DNA from: Dyella mobilis
GTDB taxonomy: Bacteria; Pseudomonadota; Gammaproteobacteria; Xanthomonadales; Rhodanobacteraceae
Direction of reading: 5' to 3'
Assembly (NCBI RefSeq): GCF_016904945.1
Contig: NZ_JADIKF010000039.1
Location: 434,001 to 498,000 of the forward strand
DNA length: 64,000 nt
Shown: positions 9,078 to 18,865 of the stretch, piece after piece
Position numbering within the stretch: the stretch's first letter is position 1
How the letters are laid out: each line of letters starts with the position of its first letter
Program-made: the position numbers and the translations under genes
Notes under the pieces: generated by a model
What the model was told of the DNA's origin: nothing
Databases searched by the model: none
The model's input: the letters and a program-made list of their open reading frames with translations, nothing else

Positions 9078-11180
9078 CTACAAATCGAGATCCGTCGGAG
9101 GCCGGCCGATGCGATAGCGCGCACTGACGGCGAGCATGGCACGACGAAAGTCCGTTGCAAATCCGCGCATGTCGAACAGTGAACTCTTGTTGCGCTGTTG
9201 AACCAGATGGTGGCGTAACGTAGCCAGTGCATCGGGATCATTGCCCAATGCAGTCGCCATGCCGATGAAGGACACGCTGTCGGCGGTGATCAGCTCCGGC
9301 AGCCCAAGGTGATGCAGCAGGCTGGTAACGGTGCGCCCGGAAATCGTCTCGCCGGAGCGGGTCAGTACGGGGCAGCCTGCCCACAGCGCATCGGATGCGG
9401 TAGCGCGGGCGTTGATGGGCAGCGTGTCCAGATACAGGTCGACGTGCGCGTAGCGCGCAAGATAGTCCCCGTAGGACAAGCGGGGCATGAAAATCAGGCG
9501 CTCAGGCGCGATATCGAGTGCGCTGGCGGCCTGACGCAGACGCTGGTCTGCATCGGCAGGTCCGCTGAGCAGCCACAGCACGCTGTTGGGCACTTGCTGC
9601 AAGATGAGCATGCAGCGGGCGAAAACCGCCGGATTGATGACGTAGGTTTCGTGGAAGCAGGCGAATACCACCGCGTTTCCCGGCAGGCCGCATGCCTCGC
9701 GCGAAGGCGGATCGGCCAGCTTGCGCCCAGGATCGTTCGGCTGTGGGCAGCGCGGCAGTCGAATCACTTTTTCGCTGACGTGCTCGCGCAGCTCGTTCGG
9801 GATGGTCATCGCATCGGTCAGCAGATAATCCATCCATGGCGCGCCGGAACTGCCCGTATAACCCAACCAGCCGATCTGCACGGGTGCGGGCCGTAGCGAC
9901 ATCAACTCCACGTTGCCACGTCCGCGATAACCGTTGAGGTCGAACAGAATCTCGATCGCGGTGCCGTGGATGAGGGAGGCGACTTGCTTGCGGCTGAGCG
10001 ACGATACGTCGTGCAAGGTCGCGGCAGCTCCCAGGCGGCGCCGTACCGAGCCGCCATCGTCCGGTGTGGCGGCAAACAAGTGGATATCCAGGTCGCTCTC
10101 GGCAAGCGCTTCGATCAACGCGACCAGATGCTGGCCCACGGCCGTTTCGTGGAAGCCGTCGGCAAGCATGCCGATGCGGATCGGGCTGTCCGGCAACGGT
10201 ACGGTGTGGCGTATGTTGAATTCCTGACGATACGCGGCCGCCTGTTGCTCCAGCGTGGCTGCGTAGGTTTTGGCACAGCGCAATTGGAGTGCAGCGTCGG
10301 TATCTTCGGCAAGGAATGCAAAAGGGTGAATGCCTGGCTGACCTTCCGATACGGCGCGCGTTACCTGTTCGCTCAAGCTGTCGATGTCCTGCCAGCGGCA
10401 CAGGCGTCGACGGGCGAACAGCAACTGGCTCATCACGGGAATCGATTCCGGCGCTCGCGACAGGGCGTCGGCCAAAGCCTCGGCGGCTCCTTCGAGGTCG
10501 CCGGCTTCGTCCAGCATCAGGGCGGCCTGAAAGACGTGCTGCACGTTGTTCGGGGCCAGTTTGCCAGCTTGCAGCAGCGAGGCTGCGGCGTCCTTGGGGC
10601 GACGCTGCATGTGCATCAAGTGACCCAGCATGGCGTGCGCGAGGTCGGAAGATGGGGCCTGCAGCAGCGCTTGGCGCACCTGTGCTTCGGCTTCCGGCAG
10701 GCGCCCCAGTTCCAGTTCCGCGGAAGCAAGATTGAGCCGGATCGACGGGTGTTGCGGCATGTTCTGCGCAGCCAGGGAAAAGGCGTCACGCGCCTGTGCA
10801 TGCTGGCCCGTTGCCATATAGGCCGTGCCGAGCACCTGTAGCAGGGCAGGATGGCCAGGGGCCTTGGATAGTGCGTTTTTCGCGCGTTCGATAGCGGCCC
10901 CCACTTTGCCTTCGGCCATGGCCATGCTGGCAAGGTTGCACTGCACCTCCACGTTGCCCGGCGCCAGTTCGGCGGCGCGGTTCATGGCTACCTGAGCCTC
11001 CTTACGGCGGCCGAGGCGAACCAGGGCCACGCCGTACAAGCGGAACAGATCCGCGGACACGGGGAATTGCCGGCGCGCCAGCGCAGCCAGGTTGGCCGCT
11101 TCGGCATTGGCGCCCTGCTGCAGCAGTTCGCTGAGTCGTTGCAGGGTCGAGGCGATGTCGTTGGGCAGGGCTTCGGTCAT
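9078..11180 (-). CDS. TPR protein with GT41 (O-GlcNAc transferase-like) domain
   Basis: The protein has 700 residues from ATG 11180; a GTG at 11192 is an alternative. About six tetratricopeptide repeats span residues 12-245. A two-lobed GT41 domain follows (about 330-690) with SLRPAPVQIGWLGYTGSSG and MDYLLTD, then VPNSVLWLLSGP, LYLDTLPINARATASDALWAG, and a GETISGR loop. GT41 enzymes move GlcNAc from UDP-GlcNAc to Ser/Thr. Two residues essential in human OGT appear replaced: His498 by Thr346 and the UDP-contacting Lys842 by Val514 (in TYVINP). Catalysis is therefore doubtful; it may bind partners or use another sugar. It lies upstream of ppk2. Confidence 0.8.
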   Translation of the reverse strand: MTEALPNDIASTLQRLSELLQQGANAEAANLAALARRQFPVSADLFRLYGVALVRLGRRKEAQVAMNRAAELAPGNVEVQCNLASMAMAEGKVGAAIERAKNALSKAPGHPALLQVLGTAYMATGQHAQARDAFSLAAQNMPQHPSIRLNLASAELELGRLPEAEAQVRQALLQAPSSDLAHAMLGHLMHMQRRPKDAAASLLQAGKLAPNNVQHVFQAALMLDEAGDLEGAAEALADALSRAPESIPVMSQLLFARRRLCRWQDIDSLSEQVTRAVSEGQPGIHPFAFLAEDTDAALQLRCAKTYAATLEQQAAAYRQEFNIRHTVPLPDSPIRIGMLADGFHETAVGQHLVALIEALAESDLDIHLFAATPDDGGSVRRRLGAAATLHDVSSLSRKQVASLIHGTAIEILFDLNGYRGRGNVELMSLRPAPVQIGWLGYTGSSGAPWMDYLLTDAMTIPNELREHVSEKVIRLPRCPQPNDPGRKLADPPSREACGLPGNAVVFACFHETYVINPAVFARCMLILQQVPNSVLWLLSGPADADQRLRQAASALDIAPERLIFMPRLSYGDYLARYAHVDLYLDTLPINARATASDALWAGCPVLTRSGETISGRTVTSLLHHLGLPELITADSVSFIGMATALGNDPDALATLRHHLVQQRNKSSLFDMRGFATDFRRAMLAVSARYRIGRPPTDLDL

Positions 11181-11340
11181 GGAGCTGGGCACACGTCACG
11201 GTCGTGATGGATGGTCGAGATATTCGGCAACTCGCTCACGAAACCGCCGTTCCGGTGGCCGGAAGACGGTTCGGGCAAGGCGTTCGGAGATCCCCTTTGA
11301 TGGCTAAGCGTACCGCGCTCGCGGGATCGCGGAGTGTGTC

Positions 11341-12420
11341 TCAGCCGCCCGCCAGCGATTTCAGTTCGTCCGCCTGGTGTTCGCGGGTGAGCGTGCCGAT
11401 CAATTCTTCCAGGTCGCCCTGCATGATTTCGGGCAGGCGGTGCAGGTCCAGCCCGATGCGATGGTCGGTGACCAGGTTGTCTTTGTAGCGATAGGTGCGA
11501 ATGCGCTGGCTGCGATCGCCGGTACCTACTTGCAGGCGACGCGACTGGGCTTGTTCGGCGGCCTGCTTGGATTGGGCTTCGTCCAGCAGGCGCGCCTTGA
11601 GCAGGCTCATGGCGCGGGCGCGATTCTTGTGCTGGCTGCGTTCGTCCTGGCACTCCACCACGATGCCACTGGGCAGGTGGGTGATGCGGATCGCCGAGTC
11701 GGTCTTGTTGACGTGCTGCCCACCGGCGCCCGAGGCGCGGAAGGTGTCGATCTTCAAATCCGCCGGTGCGAGTTCGATGGTCTCGATCTCGTCCATTTCA
11801 GGCAGGACGGCCACTGTCGCCGTGGACGTGTGGACGCGCCCCTGCGATTCGGTGACCGGCACCCGCTTTACGCAGTGCACGCCGGATTCGAACTTCAACC
11901 GGGAGAACGCGCCGCGACCTTCGATGCGGGCGACGATTTCCTTGTAGCCGCCATGTTCGCCGGGATTTTCATTGAGTATCTCCACCTGCCACCGCTGGCG
12001 TTCGGCATAGCGTGTATACATGCGCAACAGGTCGCCGGCGAAGATCGCGGCCTCGTCGCCGCCGGAGCCGGCGCGCACTTCCAGGAACAGGTTGGCTTCG
12101 TCGCGCGGATCCTTGGGGATCAGCAGCAGTTGCAGGTTGCCGTCCAACTCGGTGGACCGTTGCTCCAGCCGGACGATGTCATCGGCGGCCATCTCGCGCA
12201 ACTCCGGGTCGTCGAGCATGGCGCGCGCATCGGCCAGCTCGCGTTCAATGCCAGTCTGCTCGCGCATGGCGGCGGCAACCGGTTCGAGCTGGGCGTATTC
12301 GCGCGACAGTTCGCGAAAGCGCGTGTTATCGGCCAATACTTCGGCTTGGCCCAGCAATAGGCCGATTTCTTCGTGACGTTCGGCAATGGCTTCGAGTTTG
12401 CGGCGGATGGACGGTGTCAT
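11341..12420 (-). CDS. prfA: peptide chain release factor 1
   Basis: The protein has 359 residues, starting at ATG 12420 because [12 protein letters not shown] matches the family start (an ATG at 12432 adds four). It releases peptides at UAA/UAG codons. The codon-recognition PxT tripeptide appears as PVT in [13 protein letters not shown], and the catalytic GGQ loop is in [15 protein letters not shown], where the Gln is the methylation site. It lies downstream of hemA in the classic hemA-prfA order. The methyltransferase gene prmC, often third, is not here; about 160 bases of empty spacer and then the OGT-like gene follow. Confidence 0.97.
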   Translation of the reverse strand: MTPSIRRKLEAIAERHEEIGLLLGQAEVLADNTRFRELSREYAQLEPVAAAMREQTGIERELADARAMLDDPELREMAADDIVRLEQRSTELDGNLQLLLIPKDPRDEANLFLEVRAGSGGDEAAIFAGDLLRMYTRYAERQRWQVEILNENPGEHGGYKEIVARIEGRGAFSRLKFESGVHCVKRVPVTESQGRVHTSTATVAVLPEMDEIETIELAPADLKIDTFRASGAGGQHVNKTDSAIRITHLPSGIVVECQDERSQHKNRARAMSLLKARLLDEAQSKQAAEQAQSRRLQVGTGDRSQRIRTYRYKDNLVTDHRIGLDLHRLPEIMQGDLEELIGTLTREHQADELKSLAGG

Positions 12421-12512
12421 AGGCGATAGCATCGCAAGGAGCGGAGGGACGACGGCGTGAGGTATCTGTCGCGGTGATGAAACGTACCGGATGCGGCAGC
12501 CAGCCGCCCTCG

Positions 12513-13793
12513 CTATTCGTCTGCCGTTCCCGCAGTTTCGTCTTCGTCCAGGCCGTACAGCCGGCCGGCGGCGTGCAGCAGTTCGTGGTCGCCGCTGAGC
12601 ACGGCTTCGCGCAGGCGGGCGCTGGGATGGTGCAACAGCTTGTTGGTCAGCGTGTTGGCGAGGAAAGCCAGCGCTTCGTCCGCCGATTTGCCGCGTGCGA
12701 TCATCGCGCGGGCCTTTTCCAGCACCTCGTCGCGATAGGTTTCGGCGTGCTGGCGCAAGTCCAGCGCCGGGTTTTTCACGGTGAGCGCGCGACGCCAGGC
12801 CATGTAGCGCTCGACTTGCAGGTCGATGATGGCGTCGGCTTCGCGCGCGGCGTTTTCGCGGGAGCGAAGGTTGTCGTCGATGACTTGCCGCAGGTCGTCG
12901 ATGCCGTAGAGATACACGTCGTCAAGCTCGCCCACGGCCGGCTCGATGTCGCGCGGCACGGCGATATCCACCATGAACATCGGTTTGCGGCGGCGCGCCG
13001 CAATGGCTTTTTCCACCATGGGGCGGGTGAGTACCGGCTGCCGGGCGGCGGTGGAGGCGATCACAATGTCCGCTTCGGCAAGGTGTTGCGGAAGATCGTG
13101 CAGGGCGATTGCATAGCCGCCGTGGCGGCTCGCAAGGTCCTGCGCATTTTCCAGTGTGCGATTGGCGACGATCAGCCGGCGCACCTGCTTTTCCGCCAGG
13201 TGCCGTACGGCCAGTTCGATGGTGTCGCCTGCGCCGATCAACAGCACGCAAGCCTGGCGCAGGTCGGTAAAGACCCTTTCCGCGAGGCGTACGGCGGTAA
13301 ACGCCACCGATACCGTGTGTGCGCCAATGCGGGTGTCGGTGCGCACGCGCTTGGCCACCGCAAAGGTGTGCTGCAGCAGACGGTCCATCGGTGTCTTCAG
13401 GGCGCTGGCGTCGCGGGCCTGCTGATAGGCATCCTTCACCTGGCCGAGGATCTGCGGCTCGCCCAGCACCATGGAGTCCAGGCCGGTGGCCACCCGAAAC
13501 ACATGCCTCACGGCCGCTTCGTCATCATGTCGGTAGAGGAACTCGTCAAGCTTCCCCGGAGTCAGATGATGGTGGCGGTTGAACCACTCCTGCGGCACGT
13601 TCTCGGCACCCGCCGCGACGCTTACGTAAAGCTCGGTGCGATTGCAGGTGGAAAGAATCATGGCCTCGTCCACGCCTGGCTGTTGCGCCAGGTCGCGCAG
13701 CGCGCTGCCGGTTGCATCGTCGTCAAACGCCACCTGCTCGCGCAGGCTGACCGGCGCTGTGAGGTGGTTGAGCCCAAGGGCGATCAGCTTCAT
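12513..13793 (-). CDS. hemA: glutamyl-tRNA reductase
   Basis: The protein has 426 residues. It makes glutamate-1-semialdehyde from glutamyl-tRNA with NADPH, the first step of C5 tetrapyrrole synthesis. The catalytic Cys50 is in STCNRTELY. The [13 protein letters not shown] motif is at the N-terminus, the Rossmann loop is [13 protein letters not shown], and the dimerisation helix region is at the C-terminus. It is divergent from the TPR lipoprotein gene with a 93-base spacer and heads the hemA-prfA unit. Confidence 0.97.
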   Translation of the reverse strand: MKLIALGLNHLTAPVSLREQVAFDDDATGSALRDLAQQPGVDEAMILSTCNRTELYVSVAAGAENVPQEWFNRHHHLTPGKLDEFLYRHDDEAAVRHVFRVATGLDSMVLGEPQILGQVKDAYQQARDASALKTPMDRLLQHTFAVAKRVRTDTRIGAHTVSVAFTAVRLAERVFTDLRQACVLLIGAGDTIELAVRHLAEKQVRRLIVANRTLENAQDLASRHGGYAIALHDLPQHLAEADIVIASTAARQPVLTRPMVEKAIAARRRKPMFMVDIAVPRDIEPAVGELDDVYLYGIDDLRQVIDDNLRSRENAAREADAIIDLQVERYMAWRRALTVKNPALDLRQHAETYRDEVLEKARAMIARGKSADEALAFLANTLTNKLLHHPSARLREAVLSGDHELLHAAGRLYGLDEDETAGTADE

Positions 13794-13886
13794 GACGTGA
13801 TGCGATGGGAGGCGGCGGGCGTTGGCCGGCGTAGACTAGGCATGGCCGGATGTGACCGGAACCGACAGAAGGTGTGGAGGAATAGT

Positions 13887-15626
13887 GTGCTGAGCGGAGC
13901 GGTCAAGTTCAAGCAAGTGCGGCAGTATGTAGCTGTGGGGTTGGTGGCGCTCGCCATGGCGGGTTGTGCTGCGATGCCCGAGCGGACTGGCGTCGCCTCC
14001 AAGGCGTCGGCGCAGCCCCTGGCACGGATGACCGTTGCCACGCCTGACCTGGACCACGATCTTCTGGCCCAGCTCATGGCCGGTGAACTGGCGTTGTCCA
14101 GCTCCGATCTCAAGGGCGCTTCGCAGGCTTACGGCAAAGCGATGATGATTTCAGGCGATCCCGAAGTCGCCGGCAAGGCGACGGCCTTGGCGATCGCCAC
14201 CCACGATCCGGACGCTGCCGGCCGCGCCATCGACCGCTGGCAGACATTGGGCGCCACCCCGGCGCAGCTTGCCCAGGCGCGCGCCGAACTGGCTGTGGAG
14301 CAAGGGCAGACCGAGCAGGCCCGCCAGCAGCTTTCGCTGCTGCTGGCCAGTGGTGACAAGGACGCCTGGCGGATGTTCGGGCGCGTGCTCATCGGCAGCC
14401 GGGACGCAGCCCTGGCCTCCAATCTGCTGGAATCGCTGGCTACGCCGGCCAAGCTGCCGGCCGATCCCAAGGCCTGGCTGGCGATGAGCCAGCTGGGCGA
14501 GCAATTAGGGCGCCATGCTTACGCGGAACAGATTGCCGATGAAGCCCTGAAGCGCTTCGGCACCTCCGAGACCTATGCATGGGCCGCGCAGCTCAAGCTC
14601 GACAACGGCGACCGCAACGGCGGGCTCACCTTGTTGAAGCAGGCCCAGGTAAAGGATCCCAGCAATATCGGCCTGCGCCTGACCTATGCTTCCTTGCTGG
14701 GACAGAGCGGCCAATATGCCCAGGCGTCGAAGATGCTGGAGAAGGGGCCGCAGAACGCCCAGACCTACGCCATGCGCGCCGCCCTGGCGGCCAGTGCCAA
14801 GGACAACAAATCCTTGGGGCAGGTGTACCAGCAGCTGTCCCAGGCGCCTGCCGATGTGCGTGAGGCCAGTGCCTATCTGCTGGGGCAGTTGGCCGAAGTG
14901 CTTGGTCGCAAAGAGGACGCCTTGAAGTGGTACGACCAGGTATCGGACGACGACACCCATGCTTTCGATGCCGACCTGCGCACGGCGATCCTGCTGCAGG
15001 ATCTGGGCCGTAGTGCCGAGGCGCATCAACAGCTGGCGGAGATGCAGACCGACTATCTCGATCAACCGGCACAACTGCGGCGCGCCTATGAGGTCGACGC
15101 GGATCTGTACTTACGCGACAAGCGCTATGTGGAAGCCACCAATGCTTTCAGCCATGCCTTGCAGGTGGCGCCAGACGATCCCGATCTTTTGTATGGCCGA
15201 GGTCTCGCCTACGCGGAGATCGGCAAAATTGATCAGGCGGTGGCGGATTTTCGCCATCTGTTGAAGATCAAGCCGGACGATATCGACGCCAGCAATGCGC
15301 TCGGCTTCACCTTGGCCGATGCCGGGCGCGATTTGCCGGAAGCGGAAAAGCTGATCGCCGCCGCGCGCGCCGCCAAGCCGGATGATCCGTCGATTGCCGA
15401 TTCGTGGGGCTGGCTGCAATACCGTCTCGGTCATCTGAACCAGGCCGCCGAGGTGCTGCGCAATGCGTGGCAGGCGGGCAAAGATGCGGACGTGGGCGTA
15501 CACCTGGGCGAAGTGCTGTGGAAGCAGGGGCAGCACGATCAGGCGCAGCAGGTCTTTGACCAGGTGCGCCGCATGGATCCCCAAAACCCCACTCTGCAAC
15601 AAACCTTGAAGCGCCTCGAACCATGA
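13887..15626 (+). CDS. TPR-repeat outer-membrane-type lipoprotein
   Basis: The protein has 579 residues. The GTG at 13887 is chosen because GGAGG lies six bases upstream (13876-13880), and it begins a lipoprotein signal with lipobox MAGC and Cys27. The open frame upstream is antisense to hemA and not coding. Tetratricopeptide repeats fill most of the protein, clearest near the C-terminus (for example DPDLLYGRGLAYAEIGK and PDDIDASNALGFTLAD). This protein sits between hemA and lolB in Xanthomonadales and is probably an envelope scaffold; its exact role is unknown. Its stop overlaps the lolB start (ATGA). Confidence 0.88.
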   Translation: MLSGAVKFKQVRQYVAVGLVALAMAGCAAMPERTGVASKASAQPLARMTVATPDLDHDLLAQLMAGELALSSSDLKGASQAYGKAMMISGDPEVAGKATALAIATHDPDAAGRAIDRWQTLGATPAQLAQARAELAVEQGQTEQARQQLSLLLASGDKDAWRMFGRVLIGSRDAALASNLLESLATPAKLPADPKAWLAMSQLGEQLGRHAYAEQIADEALKRFGTSETYAWAAQLKLDNGDRNGGLTLLKQAQVKDPSNIGLRLTYASLLGQSGQYAQASKMLEKGPQNAQTYAMRAALAASAKDNKSLGQVYQQLSQAPADVREASAYLLGQLAEVLGRKEDALKWYDQVSDDDTHAFDADLRTAILLQDLGRSAEAHQQLAEMQTDYLDQPAQLRRAYEVDADLYLRDKRYVEATNAFSHALQVAPDDPDLLYGRGLAYAEIGKIDQAVADFRHLLKIKPDDIDASNALGFTLADAGRDLPEAEKLIAAARAAKPDDPSIADSWGWLQYRLGHLNQAAEVLRNAWQAGKDADVGVHLGEVLWKQGQHDQAQQVFDQVRRMDPQNPTLQQTLKRLEP

Positions 15627-16231
15627 AGTCATCGCTACGTTTTTTCGCGGCGTTCGCACCGCTGCTGCTCGCTGCGTGCGCGCCCAGGCAAGTCATCCGC
15701 AACCCGGGCGATGCCGTTTCGCTGGCGCAACAGGCAGAACGCGAGCAGCAATTGGCGAACACCGACCATTGGACCTTGCAAGGCAAGCTTGGCCTGTCCA
15801 ACGGCAAAAAGGCAGGGTCCGGCGCGCTGACCTGGATCCAGAATGGCGACCACTACGATTTCACTCTCAGCATGCCGATTACCGGCGAGAGCTTTCGTCT
15901 CACCGGCGGCCCGGACGGAGCCTTGCTGGAAGGCTTGCAGGGCGGCCCCCTGCGCGGGCCCAATGCCGAGGCGTTGATGCGTCAGGCCCTGGGCTGGGAT
16001 GTTCCGCTGGATGAATTGCGCGCATGGGTCCTTGGTGTGCGCATGCAGGGCGCGAACGCGGAACTCAGCTTTGGCGACGACAAGTTGCCCTCGTTGTTGC
16101 AGCAGGATGGCTGGGCGGTGAGCTATCGAGCATGGGATGCGACTCGCCAGCCGCCTTTGCCCAAGAAGGTGTTTGCCGACAAGCCGCCTTATTCGGTGCG
16201 GTTGTCGATTGGTTCCTGGACGATGCAATAA
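15623..16231 (+). CDS. lolB: outer membrane lipoprotein LolB
   Basis: The protein has 202 residues with a lipoprotein signal peptide ending LLAAC (Cys19). The mature part follows LolB: DHWTLQGKLGLSNGKKAGSG, the WIQNGDHYDFTLSMPI beta strands, and the C-terminal WTMQ end. LolB takes lipoproteins from LolA and inserts them in the outer membrane. It is translationally coupled to the TPR lipoprotein gene and followed 12 bases later by the GNAT-IspE-like gene, replacing the usual lolB-ispE pair. Confidence 0.92.
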   Translation: MKSSLRFFAAFAPLLLAACAPRQVIRNPGDAVSLAQQAEREQQLANTDHWTLQGKLGLSNGKKAGSGALTWIQNGDHYDFTLSMPITGESFRLTGGPDGALLEGLQGGPLRGPNAEALMRQALGWDVPLDELRAWVLGVRMQGANAELSFGDDKLPSLLQQDGWAVSYRAWDATRQPPLPKKVFADKPPYSVRLSIGSWTMQ

Positions 16232-16243
16232 GCGCGCACGATC

Positions 16244-17602
16244 ATGTCTTTCCGTATTGAGCCAGCCAACAGGGCGCACGTCAAAGCCATTTGCGCCATC
16301 GAGCGTGCCGCCGTCGAAATGTTTCGCACGCACCGCGCGTGGCGGTTTTATTCAGCCGTGTCGATTCCGCCCGAGCAACTGGAGGAGGAAATCCAGCGCG
16401 GCCTCGTGTGGGTGGCCATATTGGACGGGCATGCCGACCCCGTCGGTTTCATCTGGTTGGATACCGAGCACGGCGGCGACGTCGCGGGCATTGCCGAGAT
16501 TGACGTATTGCCCGAATACGGGCGGCGCGGCGTGGGCGCGGCCTTGCTGGAGCACGCCTGTGATTGGGCGCGTGCAGCCGGATACCGGCGCGTGGATCTG
16601 GGTACCTTGGCAGATGTGCCCTGGAATGCACCTTTCTACGCCAAGCATGGTTTCGTGGCGGTCGACAAGCACGATGCTGCCTTTGCCTACGCGCGTGAGC
16701 GAGATCGGGAAAATGGATTTCCCGACGAGCTGCGGGTATTCATGTCGCGTCCGCTGTCGCCGCCCGATGCGCTCGAATGGAGTGTGTGGCCGGCACCGGC
16801 CAAGCTGGATCTGTTGGCAAACCTGATCGGGGTGAGCGAGGACGGGCAACCCGAAATTCAGCAGGTGATGCGTCTGCTCGATTGGAGCGACGAGGTTCGC
16901 GTACGTGCTCGCGCCGACGAAACGATCCATTCGGAAAGCGCAGTTGCCATGCGTGCCGCGCAGTGGTTGCGTGAAAGCTTCGGCGCGCGCGCTGGGGTGG
17001 ATATCGTCATCGAAAAACGCATCGACGTGGCCGATGGCCTCGATCGCGCCAGCTCCGTGACTGCGACCGTGCTGCTTGCCTTGAATCACGTGTGGCGCTG
17101 CGGCTTGGGCGTCGACGAGTTGGCGGACCTGGGGCGAGAGCTTGGTCCGGACGTGCCGATGTTCGTGCGTGGCCGGTCCGCCTGGGTTACGGGCGCGGGT
17201 GCGCGCATCAAGCCGATCAAGCTTCCGCGGCGCTGGTACGTACTGGTTGACGCGCACGAAAACGTGCCGCACGAGGAAATATTTCAAGCAACTGAATTGA
17301 CACGCATTGCGGCCCCCGCCACAATTTCATCCTTTGCTTCCGGCGAAACGTTGGAGAACGTGTTCGAGCAAGTCGTTCGCACGCGCTACCCGCGGGTCGC
17401 TGCGGCATTGGACTGGCTCGGAAGCCACGGCCACGCGCGGCTTTCCGGCAGCAGTGGTTGTGCTTTTCTCGAAACGGCAACGCCCGAGCGGGCTGAGGCA
17501 GTCGCCAGGCGCTGTCCGGCTACGTTCACGGCCCGGGTGGTCGAGGGTGTAGGTCTGTCGCCGTTGCATCGGGCGCTCGCGCGCCACGCTGCAACAGGCT
17601 AG
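16244..17602 (+). CDS. GNAT acetyltransferase fused to degenerate IspE-like (GHMP) domain
   Basis: One continuous frame of 452 residues. Residues 1-172 are a GNAT domain with EIDVLPEYGRRGVGAALLE and the acetyl-CoA loop Arg95-x-x-Gly98-x-Ala100, ending in the usual final strand. Residues 178-450 align along their length with IspE (CDP-methylerythritol kinase): PAPAKLDL (Lys187 at the position of E. coli Lys10), LLALNHVWRCGLGVDELADL, LGPDVPMFVRG (Asp303 as Asp141), SGSSGC and GLSPLHRAL. However, the ATP-binding Gly-rich loop GGGLGGGSS reads ADGLDRASS (263-271), DGYH reads DGQP (200-203), and the EDN motif is gone. Kinase activity is doubtful. It sits exactly where ispE lies in relatives, upstream of tRNA-Gln and prs. 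Confidence 0.85.
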   Translation: MSFRIEPANRAHVKAICAIERAAVEMFRTHRAWRFYSAVSIPPEQLEEEIQRGLVWVAILDGHADPVGFIWLDTEHGGDVAGIAEIDVLPEYGRRGVGAALLEHACDWARAAGYRRVDLGTLADVPWNAPFYAKHGFVAVDKHDAAFAYARERDRENGFPDELRVFMSRPLSPPDALEWSVWPAPAKLDLLANLIGVSEDGQPEIQQVMRLLDWSDEVRVRARADETIHSESAVAMRAAQWLRESFGARAGVDIVIEKRIDVADGLDRASSVTATVLLALNHVWRCGLGVDELADLGRELGPDVPMFVRGRSAWVTGAGARIKPIKLPRRWYVLVDAHENVPHEEIFQATELTRIAAPATISSFASGETLENVFEQVVRTRYPRVAAALDWLGSHGHARLSGSSGCAFLETATPERAEAVARRCPATFTARVVEGVGLSPLHRALARHAATG

Positions 17603-17639
17603 CCAGCCGCCGGGAAGCAAACGACAAAACGAGTAATAC

Positions 17640-17716
17640 TGGGGCGTCGCCAAGCTGGTTAAGGCACGGGATTTTGATTCCCGCATGCGTAGGTTCGAAT
17701 CCTACCGCCCCAGCCA
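17640..17716 (+). tRNA. tRNA-Gln (TTG)
   Basis: A 77-base tRNA with acceptor TGGGGCG/CGCCCCA, anticodon loop TTTTGAT giving anticodon TTG, T arm GTAGG-TTCGAAT-CCTAC and encoded CCA. It lies between the ispE locus and prs, as in other gammaproteobacteria, and is probably co-transcribed with prs. Confidence 0.97.
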
Positions 17717-17750
17717 TTCACACAATGGCCTGGTTTCTGAGGAAACAACC

Positions 17751-18707
17751 GTGGATACGTCCAGCCCGATGCTGTTTGCCGGCAACGCTCACCGTGCCTT
17801 GGCCGAAGATGTCGCTCATCGACTGGGAGTGCCGCTAGGCAAGGCCCTCGTCGGCAAGTTCAGCGACGGCGAAGTGCAGATCGAAATCGAAGAGAACGTC
17901 CGCCGGCAGGAAGTGTTCGTGCTGCAGCCGACCGGCGCGCCAAGCGCCGAGAACCTGTTCGAGCTGCTGACCCTGGTCGACGCGCTCAAGCGTGCCTCCG
18001 CCGCCAGCGTCACCGCGGTCATCCCGTACTTCGGCTACGCCCGCCAGGACCGCCGCCCGCGTTCCGCCCGCGTGCCGATTACCGCCAAGCTGGTCGCCCG
18101 CCTGATTGGCACCGCTGGTGTGGATCGCGTACTGACGGTGGACCTGCACGCCGACCAGATCCAGGGTTTCTTCGACGTGCCCGTGGACAATGTCTACGCC
18201 TCGCCGATCCTGCTGGCCGACATCTGGCGCAACTACAGCATGGACGACCTGATCGTGGTCAGCCCGGACGTGGGTGGCGTAGTCCGCGCCCGCGCCATCG
18301 CCAAGCGCCTGGACGATGCCGACCTGGCCATTATCGACAAGCGCCGTCCCAAGGCCAATGTGGCCACGGTGATGAACATCATTGGCGACGTCGAGGGCAA
18401 GACCTGCGTCATGGTGGATGACATCGTCGACACCGCCGGCACGCTGTGCGCCGCCGCCGCCGCCCTGAAGGAGCGCGGCGCCCGCAAGGTAGTGGCCTAC
18501 TGCGTGCACCCGGTGCTGTCGGGCGCTGCGATCCGCAATATCGAAGGCTCCCAGCTCGATCAGCTGGTGGTCACCAACACCCTGCCGTTGCGCGACGAAG
18601 CCAAGGCTTGCGCCAAGATCCGCCAGCTCTCGGTGGCCGAGCTGCTGGCCGAGACGATCCGCCGTATCGCCTTCGGCGAGTCGGTAAGTTCGCTCTACAT
18701 CGACTAA
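17751..18707 (+). CDS. prs: ribose-phosphate pyrophosphokinase
   Basis: The protein has 318 residues from GTG 17751 with TGAGGA seven bases upstream. It makes PRPP from ribose 5-phosphate and ATP for nucleotide, His, Trp and NAD synthesis. Seen are [33 protein letters not shown] (ATP loop), [11 protein letters not shown] (metal site), and the PRPP loop [13 protein letters not shown]. The length is typical for class I PRPP synthase. It directly follows tRNA-Gln. Confidence 0.97.
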   Translation: MDTSSPMLFAGNAHRALAEDVAHRLGVPLGKALVGKFSDGEVQIEIEENVRRQEVFVLQPTGAPSAENLFELLTLVDALKRASAASVTAVIPYFGYARQDRRPRSARVPITAKLVARLIGTAGVDRVLTVDLHADQIQGFFDVPVDNVYASPILLADIWRNYSMDDLIVVSPDVGGVVRARAIAKRLDDADLAIIDKRRPKANVATVMNIIGDVEGKTCVMVDDIVDTAGTLCAAAAALKERGARKVVAYCVHPVLSGAAIRNIEGSQLDQLVVTNTLPLRDEAKACAKIRQLSVAELLAETIRRIAFGESVSSLYID

Positions 18708-18719
18708 GTCGCTATGCCT

Positions 18720-18760
18720 CCTCTCCCTGCCGGGGAGGGGATAGAGGTGAGGGGTGGGGC
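18720..18760. repeat. palindromic intergenic repeat copy 1
   Basis: After the prs stop, CCTCTCCC and GGGGAGGGG form a hairpin with loop TGCC, followed by a G/A-rich tail. A related element with CCCTCTC/GAGAGGG lies after rplY. Similar C/T-rich then G/A-rich palindromes are widespread in Xanthomonadales spacers and may stabilise or end transcripts. Confidence 0.55.
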
Positions 18761-18859
18761 TCGTCCCGAGCTTCCCTGAAGCTTCGCTTCCTGGTGCCTC
18801 GGTGGCTGCTGAGTCGCTCTCCCCGGCGCGGAGGGCACGCCAAAGCGCGCCATTTTCTG

Positions 18860-18865
18860 TATACT
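18860..18865 (+). promoter_or_regulatory. candidate -10 element for rplY
   Basis: TATACT stands about 105 bases before the rplY start, in the AT-richer part of a 263-base spacer. No good -35 is present at 16-18 bases, so this is a weak call. Confidence 0.35.

Noticed and set aside
12474..13886. In-frame 5' extension of the TPR lipoprotein gene
   Set aside because: This part is antisense to hemA and would hide the lipoprotein signal; GTG 13887 with GGAGG and a lipobox is the better start.
16244..17602. Possible frameshift or assembly join between a GNAT gene and ispE
   Set aside because: Homology on both sides of the junction and on both sides of the degenerate loop is in one frame with no stop, so no frameshift is needed. 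The loop differences are substitutions, not a shifted frame.
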